DNA of 64,000 nucleotides from assembly GCA_039654915.1 (NCBI GenBank), contig JBDJPA010000011.1, positions 3,844,001 through 3,908,000 of the forward strand, written 5' to 3'. The DNA comes from Aquilaria yunnanensis. Its lineage: Eukaryota > Streptophyta > Magnoliopsida > Malvales > Thymelaeaceae. A model generated the notes under the pieces. That model had not been told where the DNA came from and did not search any database. It saw nothing but the letters and a program-made list of their open reading frames with translations. Every line of letters begins with the position of its first letter. Position 1 is the first letter of the stretch. Positions 22,947-32,881 of the stretch are shown here, piece after piece. The position numbers were made by a program, and so were the translations under genes.

Positions 22947-24889
22947 GCCTAATTACCTAAATGACTTATGTATTATAGTGATTGGGCCAATTACTTCTCC
23001 AAACTTTTTAGGTGTAAAAATCGAGCTCTGAATTTTGATGACTGGAACACTTTACCCACCTAACTCAATAACTCAGACGTTTTCTATTAGTTATGTAACA
23101 AAATTGCATCTAATTGCATAATTTAAAATTTCAGGCCCCTAACCATACAAACCAATAACTTTGAGACTTAAATTGCAATTAAACATAGTCATCTAAGTTT
23201 TTATTTCAATCATTTGTACCTGAAACTTTTCCCTATATTACCCAAGTCCTCAACCTCAATGTAGCCCCACTTGTATGTTCTCATTTCTGCAATCACAGTA
23301 GCCCCAATTCAAGCTAGATCGTTTATCCACCGTTAATTACTTAGGTTCTTGAACTATCAACATAGTCTAATTTAAATTCTAAAATTCTTGGTTCAACTTA
23401 AATGTCATAATATCCATCTTAATCTGCTACCAATAAGATTGACAAAGTTGCGTACTCCCATAAAGATGACCATAACTTATTGTAGAAAACTTCAAATTGC
23501 AATTCATAAAATTCCTTTAAAACTAAACTTCTTAAGCTACAATATACCCCCTCTATCTTGTATTAGTTGGCTCTTTTACCTTTTTTTACTAAAGTTTGAC
23601 TTGAATATATTCATATTAATATATATTAAAAAAATTTAAAAAATGATATTTAGAAACTATAATATTTAAAGTTTCATTTTCATATAAAAAGTTCATTTTT
23701 TATAATAAATTTTAAAATAAATAAATCATAAATTAATTACTATGAATAGTAAAGATGACAGCTTTTGTGACACAAAGAGAGTATATTTTATTCACAATTT
23801 TTCATTTATCCAATTAGTACAGTTTATTCCTCAAGTTTCAGACTCATGCAACGTTTGCCATTTCAGCGATGTCGTGCGAGAATTCGCATAACTCCTTACT
23901 CAAGTCTCTAAACTAAATTTTGTTTCTTCTATGTTAAAGTAGACTCATTGGCCGTTTCAATGATATATTATAAGCCCAGGTTCCAATTAAATTTTAGTAT
24001 AAAACCAACCAAAATATCTTGATCCACTGCTAAAATTTTTTAAACCAAAATAGTGTACTAAAAATTTTAATGTTTCTTAATTTTCTCCCATTCTAATCCC
24101 TTTTAATTATCAAGATACACGCTTATCATAGTCTTTCACCTTTATGAGTATTATACGATCATCAATTCTCAAGAAATAACTCACAAAACTCATTTACGAA
24201 GTTATGAGATTAATAATAATAAAGAATGTTGCATATATGTTTCTCTCTGGTGAAAATGTATTAATATTCAATTTGGTAAAAGTCAAGGTATTATTTTTCT
24301 CTCTGGTCAAATTGGAATTTACCCAAATTTTATACAGCACAAGTTAATTATTATGGTTTTGAAAAAAATTCAACTTGCCTTTTAATTTTGCCAATCAAAT
24401 TATAAATTGTAGAATTTAACTTTGTGCTATTTTTACTTATTTTTTTCAAATAATTTATGCATTTCTATTATAATAAACTAAAATTCAAAATTTTGGATTT
24501 TAAAATTAATTACAATTTATATAATATATATTTTAAAAAATAAAATGAAGGTGAATAACTCAAGAATGGAGGCTATATTGGTGGCAGTGAAGGCGGCAGA
24601 GAAGGAGGGAGAAGGAGGGTAGTGGACCGGTAGTCCTGAAGGAGGTAGAGACTTGGATCAAAGATTGTGGTCTAAATGGAAGAGACAAAACATCAGGGTG
24701 CAACAAATAAACATTAGGAAACATAAGTGGTAGTTATGTGAATTTTCCCTTTCTAAATGGACAGAATTTACGTCAAATAAGGAAAGTGTCCCAGTTATCA
24801 AAGTTTAGGACTTGATTCTTATCTCTAAAAAGTCCAGGGGAACAACTGGCCCAATCATTATAGTACAAGAGTCATCTAGATAATTATGC
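22947..24889. mobile_element. MULE-like non-autonomous TIR element, about 1.9 kb
   Basis: About 110 bp at the left (22947-23060) matches the reverse complement of the right end (about 24774-24889). Shared blocks include GATTGGGCCA, CTTTTTAG and TTTGATAACTGGGACACTTT-like sequence. Ends read GCCTAATTACCTAAA and GCATAATTATCTAGA. Near-matching 9-mers aaaataaat (22938-22946) and aaaattaat (24892-24900) flank it, though 2 nt off the right end. Internally there is no transposase, only phrases such as 'gggccaattac'-type filler and short ORFs. Confidence 0.6.
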
Positions 24890-24949
24890 AAAAAATTAAT
24901 AACAAATATAGCTAGTACTATATATCTGACCCATATGCAAATTATTCTT

Positions 24950-25570
24950 TGGATAAATTTCACTAACAAAAATAATCATTAATTATCATCCCATTTTAAT
25001 TTGTAACTTATTGATTATTTTGTTTCGGCCTTAAATGTATTGAAATTGTTTTATTCCATTTTGGTCTTAAACACATTAAAATTGATTCATGTTTATATAG
25101 ATGAAATCCATTAACTAAAGTAACTATTCAATATCAAATTTTAAATAATAATTCAAAATATTTGATAATTATCTTCCAGTAAATTTAAGCTTTATAACCA
25201 TTTTTTGAACATCAATAGATAGTTTAAATTTGTAGTTTTTATTTTCTAAATAAAATAAATGCAATTTATAGAAAATGAAAAATTGATGATTTAAATTATT
25301 TATTGACTGTCAAAAAATGTTTATGTAGTTTAAATTTACTAAGAGACAGTTATTAATAGTTTAAATTATGATTTAAAAGTTAATAAGCAAACATTTATTC
25401 TAAAATAACAAATTCTATGAATTGTGAACTAAAATGAAAATTTTTTTAATGAGTTTATGACCAAAATAAAATATTTGTAATAAGTCTAAGACCAAAAATA
25501 AAGCCAATATGTTAGAGATTAAAAGATAATAATAATTAAAGGTTATGGACTACCTATACAATTTATTCAA
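24950..25570. mobile_element. Small TIR element (MITE), about 620 bp
   Basis: The left end (24950-25090) and the reverse complement of the right end (about 25440-25570) share GATAAATT, ATTAATTAT, TTTTGGTCTTA and ACTTATT.A. in the same order. There is no coding content. It lies about 60 bp right of the larger MULE-like element. Confidence 0.5.
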
Positions 25571-26321
25571 ATGTATGTATTTTAGGAGGTATAAAGCAGG
25601 GAAATCTATTAAATGAAACATTATATATATTGATGGTCTCATTCACATATGTTTCAAAAAACTTAGGACAAAGACATTAGAGGGTTTATGTACGCTATTA
25701 TGACCATTATAGTAGCATAGCCTCGGATGGAACTTGGGGTATGAACAAGAATTGTAATAATGGCATTGTAATGAGCAGCAGGTCCACTTCAAATGTAGAG
25801 ACTATTGCATTCGGCCTGGGCACTTCTGTGTATGGAATAAGACAAATGTAAAGCTTAGGGTGAGTGTGACACCTTCATCATTTCTGCCTTAGTTTGTTCA
25901 TGCCACACTAGATGGCAGCTGGGTGTCCTTCAATGTCCAATGTCATTTGCTTAGAATAGATTCCTGAGACAGTAATGCTATTGATGTGTTGCATGTTGCC
26001 CAAGTATCCCAAGTTCCAAGAAGTACCCAAAATTTTACCTCACAAACTTGGTCCAAAAAGGAAGAAATTGAATAACGGAGAAAGAAAGAAAGTTAAAAAC
26101 AGAATCAAGGATGAAAAAGAGAATTGTAGAAGGGAATTTATAAGAAAATTGATTGGAGGTGAAGAATTTGAAGCACAAGTGCACCAAGGAGTTGAGAAAG
26201 AACAATAGAGAAGAAAATTGTCCAAAGCTACTTGTATCTTTATTAATCTGTGTTGAATCCACGAATTATAAGTTCTGTTTAAAGGGAAATAAACTAGGGT
26301 AGCAAGTCATATAAAGTTATA
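25571..26321. other. Intergenic sequence, no gene recognised
   Basis: A 77-codon plus-strand frame (25975-26208) is Lys/Glu-rich and has no recognisable domain, and the antisense frames are Phe/Ser-rich shadows. Nothing else is supported. Confidence 0.4.
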
Positions 26322-26607
26322 TTGGACTAGGAACCCTAAACCTTACAAAATAACTAACCCAATCAAACTAGGTTTTGAAAACACAGTTTGAATACTCCTA
26401 AACACAAAGTACATGTGGCATGTATCTCATATGTCACAAACTTGTTCCTTAACTAAATAACATGTTTGGACTAGGAACCCTAAACCTTGCAAAAGAAATG
26501 AACTTAATCAAACTAGGTTTTAAAAACACGGTTTGAATACTCCTGAACACAAAGTCTGTGTGGCATGCATCCCAGTCACAAACCTGTTCCTTAACTAAAT
26601 AACATGT
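26322..26607. repeat. Tandem duplication of about 143 bp
   Basis: Copy 1 (26322-26465) and copy 2 (26466-26607) both start TTGGACTAGGAACCCTAAAC and end TTAACTAAATAACATGT, abutting exactly. They differ by scattered substitutions and a short indel around the ATGTCACAAAC stretch. Confidence 0.9.
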
Positions 26608-28089
26608 AGGAAACATAAACTAACTAAGAAAAACTAACAAAAACATTCGGGCATACAAAAATGCCTAGACAGGACTCCAAGGTCGGTCTTGGGTGCACCA
26701 TTGGAGCTCTTTAGGGTTTTGCTTGGGCCTCATTGCTCCGGCCAATTTCTCTTTCTTTCCTTAGCTTGGATCCCCATAAATATTGAATGAATTGAAGTGT
26801 TTTAGGTCCTGGATATGTAAAAATATGCCTAAAGCTGAATTTATTTGAGAGGGCTCTAAGTTGACCTCTAAGTGCTTCACAATGAGTGCTTGAAGGGTTT
26901 CTTTTATCTTATTGGCTTTTTTCCTTAAGGTCTTATGTTTATCTTTAATGGGCCTTTAGAAATCCTATAACGCAGTCTCTAAGTTTGATGGTTCTCCATT
27001 AGCTATCCTTATTTAAAAATGTGCAAAGTTTGAGGATATAAAATCGCAATATCAAGCATAGTTGCAGTACTTTCCCGCAGTTCACAAGAATTAATCTTAT
27101 TCATTTGCTACTCGGCAGTAGGTTACTAGGTAGTCCAAATAAATTACGAGTTATAAGTTTGAGAATGTGATTACATAACGTACTCAAGGGATTTTGTGGG
27201 TAATTTTTTTCATTCATTAACCAATGCTTTGAATCATGTCCTTCTTTATCATTTTCCCACATTAATCTCATGTCATTAATTTTAGAAATAAATTACACCA
27301 TAAATCTCTTCCCTTCCTTATTTAGTTTTCTGTCACAATTCCCTCCCCTTCCTCACTCCCAGTCCCATGCCCATTTTTCCTCGTTTTTTTTTTCTTGGTT
27401 TCTGTTCGTCTTCCCCTCTTTTTTCATTTCTTCTTTTACCTGCATCAGTATTCGTCCCTCTCCGCCTTCTCATGCGTTTAGCTGCAACATTTTTTTTTTA
27501 AAAAAAACCCAAATTTGTTGATTGTTGTTCTCATTTCATCACTTAGAAATATATATCGATTAAAGACACACTGTTAACAGATAAGGAAAAAAAAAACTGA
27601 ACTACAATTTTTAGATGGTATTAAAGACAAGTTTGACCAGAACAATTCAAACATTCGGACTTAAACAAAAAAAGGGCGGGGGGGGGGGGGGGGGGGGGGG
27701 GGGTGGATTGGGGGAAGCGGGAGGGAAAATTATAAGAAATGAAAAAAGAGTGGAAGATGAACGGAAAAATAAATAAATAAATAAATAAAGGGAAAAATGG
27801 ACGTGAGGATGAAGAAAGGGCTAAAACTTTGACCGAAAAATAATTAAGGGTGGAAAGGCAGGGATAAACATTTGGTTATTTTGGTTTAAACATAATTAAA
27901 TTGACCAGTGTGTTTGGTTTCTAGTTTCGGCTGCCAAGAAACTGAATAGACAAAATTAGCTCTTAAAACTGGACTTAAATTAAACAAAAATATTTCGATT
28001 CAGTTCGATAACAACAAAAATGACCAAAAAAATTTGAAAGGACCTTATGGGATCAATCTCGGCCGTCTTTCCCCTACCAGATAAGCTGC
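26608..28089. other. Intergenic sequence with a G26 homopolymer
   Basis: No gene is recognised. Pyrimidine-rich DNA at 27300-27450 gives a spurious Ser/Phe frame. A run of 26 G lies at 27678-27703, followed by an (AAAT)n tract near 27766-27788. Confidence 0.5.
27678..27703. repeat. Poly(G) run, 26 nt
   Basis: It is an uninterrupted run of 26 G, preceded by gggc and followed by tggattggggg. Such runs can form G-quadruplexes and are also prone to length errors in assemblies. Confidence 0.9.
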
Positions 28090-28331
28090 TTACTTGGCAA
28101 TTAGAGTGGCAATGATGGCATTGCTGATGAGGAAGACTAAGACCAGACTGGATATAACTCTGATGAATAGTTCGCTAGAGATTTGATCAATGACGTGCGA
28201 GTGAAGGTCCAAGAGAGGAACAACAAAGCCACACCAATTTGGAATAGGCGAAGAAATTTCCCAGCGCTTCGTAGCTGATTGTACCTCCACATTTGCCTAG
28301 CTTTATCTGTTTTCACGTTATCATTTATCAA
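28090..28331 (-). pseudogene. Frameshifted small membrane-protein-like gene fragment, unrecognised family
   Basis: Two overlapping minus-strand frames each hold half of a plausible protein. Frame 28137-28331 has QLRSAGKFLRLFQIGVALLF and FLSWTFTR; frame 28090-28290 ends ELFIRVISSLVLVFLISNAI followed by IATLIAK, a hydrophobic helix. Together they look like a plant DUF4408-like small membrane protein, but the join needs a frameshift near 28150-28190. The family call is from memory and weak. Upstream (28440-28560) is a purine-rich GA/GTG-rich stretch that could be an old promoter/leader. Confidence 0.35.
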
Positions 28332-29066
28332 ATTATAAAAGCGCCCATGCCTGATTTTTAGAGAAAATCAGAGGAAAAGTTTGAAATGTTTTGAAAATGT
28401 TTGAGAACAAGTTTAAATTTGAAATAAAAAAGTGGAAATGGAGAGGTTTAACGAGAGAGCATAGTTTGCAGCGAGTAGTGAGAGGCAATTAGTGCTCCTT
28501 CGAAGATCATCTAGCGCAGTGGTGTGAGAGCGAGAGAGATGAGTCTGTGTGGTGTCGTCATCGTCTCATTTGATCTGGTGGAGGTGAGTAATTCTGATGG
28601 GTGACTAGTTCATACATGTATTTAGGGTTAGTGCTAGTCAAAACTTAGAATCAATTTGGGCTGATTACATGTGGTCAAAAGAATAAGTGTAAGAGTAAAT
28701 TCTAGTTGAGCCTTTTGAACTAGTAAAGCCTTACTACGTAAGAAAACAATATTTCAGTTTATTCAGTTTCCAAATCAAATCAATTGCTTGCATTACCCGA
28801 AACCGAAATTTATTGAATTCTATTTTTAATCTAAACTGAATCAAAAATAGAAATAACTGAATTGAATTTCTAAACAGAATTTTATTCTTTTATTGTTTAG
28901 TTTAAATTAAATAATGATCACCTCTAATTTATAGGGTAATTTATTTCTAAATACTAATGAGATAATGAAATTGTGAGAAAATAATTAAAAAAAATGACAT
29001 TTTAGCTACCAATAATATAAAATGTTTATATTAATTATCACAATAAAAATAAAAATAAAGGAAAAA
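28332..29066. other. Intergenic AT-rich sequence
   Basis: Leader-like purine-rich DNA (28440-28560) is followed by AT-rich sequence. No gene or clear repeat was seen. Confidence 0.4.
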
Positions 29067-29796
29067 GGGCAAATTTGCAACTAATCTATAAGGGTAAAGT
29101 AATTTTACCACTAAATTTTTTGCAAGCAAATTTGCCATTGATTTTTTCGAAAGCTTCAAATTTGCTATCAATGTTCTATGTTAAGAGTAAATATACCACT
29201 AGCCGTTAAAGTTACTTAACGTGACAAGTGTGAAAAAATGAGAAAAATGCATGTTTCAATTCCAAGTTTCATTTACTAAACACCCTGACCCGTAAGTTTC
29301 TAAATTTAAAATTTTCACCATTGCCTATGCTCGAACAAACCCTTATAACCTTCGCCACCCTTCACCCTTTCCACCACTGGCATTACTTCCACTCTTTCAT
29401 ATATCCCAGAAACACTCTTTAGAACAAATCTTGATCAATTAAACAGGGTTCGATTGTTTCATGTGAGATTAATTAAGTTTAGATGTGATGTAATTTTAGA
29501 ATAAATGATTGATGACACCAGTGATGAAAGATTGCTTGGCAACAATAAGGAAAGTGGAAACAACAAGGCTCAACAATGAAGTATTTAGTTAAACACATGA
29601 TTTTGACTTATTTAGATATTGTAAAAAGGTTTGGGTAGCTAATGATTAAAGAGAAAACTTTCAAAGACAAGTTTAAGGGTTGTGTCATTGAATATTTCCT
29701 GAACAAATACAACAAAAATATTAAATGATAAATTTATCTATAAAAAAAGTTTAGTGTTAAAATTATTTTACTTCTATAATTTAATGACAAATTTAC
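29067..29796. mobile_element. TIR element of about 730 bp (MULE-like MITE)
   Basis: The left end (29067-29150) and the reverse complement of the right end (about 29712-29796) run in parallel: AAATTTG, AAGTAAAATAATTTTA-like, CACTAAA.TTTTTT and AAATTT.CCATT. The interior has no coding content. A related phrase (AGCAAATTTGCT, gacaaatttta) occurs near 49120-49160, so the family may have another relic there. Confidence 0.55.
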
Positions 29797-29799
29797 TTT

Positions 29800-30400
29800 T
29801 TTTTTTCTTTTGGTAATCAGAACAATACATAGGAAAGATTAAGATAGAAGAGATGTAGCAAGGTGATGAGCAACAATAACCTTTTTGCCTGGGCACCACT
29901 ACCATTGAACATCGTGGAAAAGAGCCAAGGAGGTGAAGGATTTGGCCAATCATGTGATAAAGAGATATATCTGAATAAAATATACTTGCTAGAGCTAGTA
30001 AAACTTGAACATAATCAGTTAGAATAATGACCAAGGGAAGTTGTTGGTCAAATACAAGTGACGAGGCATCAAAAACAGCTCGAAGTTTGGCCTTTAGAGT
30101 AGATTCATAATGATAGATAATTATTCCTTAAAGACATTGAGAAAGAGTATCAGTTTCTATTCAAACAAAAGCCACAGCTTTCAAATATCTTTAGAGTCTA
30201 AACACTCTCAAAAGAGATAGAATATTATTTTTGAAGCAACATGACAATGGGTGCAAATTAGAGTAGTCGGACCACCATGAGTAACTAAGTTTTCCTCCAT
30301 TGACAACATTCTCGATAAACATTTCATAAGAATGTTTTAAACTTTTGGAGATGCAAGAGGCACACGTAGGCACGGCTAACAAAGTTTTTTTTATTTTAAT
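29800..30400 (-). pseudogene. LINE-like zinc-knuckle plus RNase H fragment
   Basis: On the minus strand, CASCISKSLKHSYEMF (within 30191-30382) resembles the zf-RVT pattern C-x2-C...H. It is followed, in a different frame, by LRAVFDASSLVFDQQLPLVI and VQVLLALASIFYSDISLYHM (about 29900-30080), which resemble an RNase H (RVT_3) domain. Stops and frameshifts separate the pieces. It is similar in kind to the fragment at 22500-22940 but not the same copy. Confidence 0.4.
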
Positions 30401-32881
30401 CCTTTCTCGTCGACTCGTAAATCCAAATCAAATATCGTAATCAATGGCGAGTACAAAAAATTCCACGAATGAATATGGACAAAATGCCGTCCGGGTTCAA
30501 CAGATTCAACATTGTCAGCTGAAGTGGCCCCAGACTCGAGATGGAATAAAAAAATCCACCATTTTCCAGCTTTTGACAAAGCATACAAAAACGAAAAGCA
30601 GAGGCCACCCTTCAATCTTTGACCTTGGAAGCACACGTGGACCCTGCACCCATGGTCCATGGCGACGCTACAGCTTTGTTCCTGCTCGACGACTCCGATC
30701 ACCATCCGTCAATGGATCGTTTTGCGTAATGTCTGTATCTCCCGACGGCATCCTGAACCCACCAGCAAGCTTCTTCTCGGTTTCGTCTCCTAGATTTCCA
30801 CGGATCGATCAATTCTCTCTGCAAAACACAAAAGTGAAAGTGATTGTTCTGTACGTATCTATTAGAACAAGACAGATCCCAAAAGTGGACGGAGCTTTTA
30901 AAACGGAATCTGCATTGGAGTGGAGCTTCAAGACCGTCGAGTGTGGGGGAAGCAAAAAAGGTGAGGTCAAAGAAAGTAACTGATTTTGGTGGTATTTACT
31001 CTCTCTCTCTCTCTCTCTCTCTTTGGATATGTTCTGGGTTCATTTCTTACTGTTGTTTTGCGTTTTATTAAGCAGGCTATAGGGTTTTGAGCTGCAATTT
31101 TGAAGACTCTTCAGTGGGAAAATATCTGCCTTAATTTGTGTTGTGGAGGTGAGGAAATCTTATCCTCCACTATCAATGGCTTCAAAGACAAGCATGTGAA
31201 GAAGGTGAGACAAGTAGACTTGTCAAAGAATAGGCTTTTAGGTATTCCCAAAGAGCAAATGCCCAAAAAAATAAAAAAAAAAACAAAGAAAATTTATTGC
31301 TGTTGGAGCAACTGGGTTTTGAGTTTAAATGATTATCTGTTGATTGGTTCATTTGTGGTTCTGGATTGAAGTGGGCAAGGGGAAGGAGGTAGATTGTGTG
31401 AGATTAAAAAAATGTAAAAAGTAATTATTTGTCATGAACAATCCAGGTAGAGGAGTTAGGGTTTAGAATACAATTGTTTAAGATGGGTATGGCTTGTCCG
31501 GTCTAAGTTGGCTTTTGGGATACGCGAAAGAGGGCCGATTGATTTCTGAGTATTCTATAATATCTCTACTCTACTGGACCCTTTCCTTACAAGAATATTA
31601 CTATTTCCTCTTCTGAACTCTTTCTTTTAAAAGCTAAAGTTGCTTACTGCAGAATGCCTAACCTGCTGAACTAATGCATGCCTAATCTTCTGGACCGCCC
31701 AAAATGCTGATGGGGTCCCCTGGTTTAATTTATTGTGGGCCAGTTAATGTGCAGTTCGTTGCATTACCATTATATGATCCTTTCACTTGGGACCATCGTC
31801 TTGTTGATATATAATTTGATTTCTCCTACCTAAGTATAGATAGGTTTGGATATCTTGTTTTGCTCTGAAGAAATGCCGTTTGTTGATGCATTTTTATCTG
31901 ATGGTTTACTCTAATAAGAAACGGTTCAAAGAGATGGCCTAAATGAAAAGGCAGCCACAAAAGTAGACATCACATTTATATCATACAGATTACAACCGAA
32001 GATTCTGTTCTTACTGCCCTTTTTATGAGTGGAGCTTAGATTTTTCACTTTAAGCTTTCCAACTTCATATTGTCCGTCAACAAGTTCATCATTATAAAAC
32101 ATTTCTTTTCCGGGGGTTAAAGTTTATTCAACGGCTTGAACCTAGTTATGGAAAGAAGCTTAGTGAGTGGGGCACAAAAGGGGTTGGCTGCAATGCTTCT
32201 ACCCTCTAGTTTTCTTGCTGTTGCCACCTATGCTTCAAAGTCAACATCCCTACTAATTAAACGCTTTTAAAGCTATTTGCACTAAAGTTGTGGAGAAAGA
32301 AAACACTAATCTTTTTCAGCTTACTTCTGTGTGGCAGATTAAAATATTCCTCACTGTTGGTTAGTTATATTAATTTTTTTTTTCACTTGGTTCTTGATAT
32401 GTATATGACATTTATAAGGTCTATATTCATACAACTCTGAATGCTCCTCGTGACTTGAAAAGTTTGACCTGAAATCCTTTCAGAACTTATATATGCTATC
32501 GTTATTCTCAGGTTTTACAAAGCTTTTCACCTTCAAGGCCGGTGCTAGTTTCTCTCAACTGCTTTCTTTCTGCTTTTTTTGGGTTGCTTCAGTTCCCAGT
32601 CTCCTTTTATCTAAAGAGCATCTGGGTTTATCATGAATCCCTTGGTGTAATTAATTGTCTGGAGTTTCATCAGATGATTTGAACATTAATTAAAGTGCAC
32701 TTGAGGTGATTGAAAACAAATTTTCCATGAAATAACCAACTGCAAGACAGGTAAAGGTGTAAGGATTCGTTTTCTTTTGCATGAAATCGAAGCTTTTCTC
32801 GTATATGTATAATTATCAGCACTGCGTCAACTCTTTGTAATGTGATTTGTATTTCCTGCAGCAGAAGAAACTGGACATAGC
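30401..32881 (+). promoter_or_regulatory. Promoter, leader and probable leader intron of SULTR1
   Basis: The block up to about 31150 is less AT-rich than its surroundings and includes a (CT)n tract (about 30999-31021), typical of plant 5' leaders. An open frame of 179 codons (30444-30983) and a nested one starting at 30659 (MATLQLCSCSTTPITIRQ) match no family I know; they may be upstream ORFs or chance. An acceptor TTTCCTGCAG ends at 32861, 20 nt before the SULTR1 ATG, which suggests a leader intron of about 1.7 kb starting near GAGGTGAGG at about 31147. Confidence 0.45.

Noticed and set aside
30391..30705. 104-codon minus-strand ORF
   Set aside because: Overlaps the plus-strand leader frames and shows no recognisable motif; likely chance.
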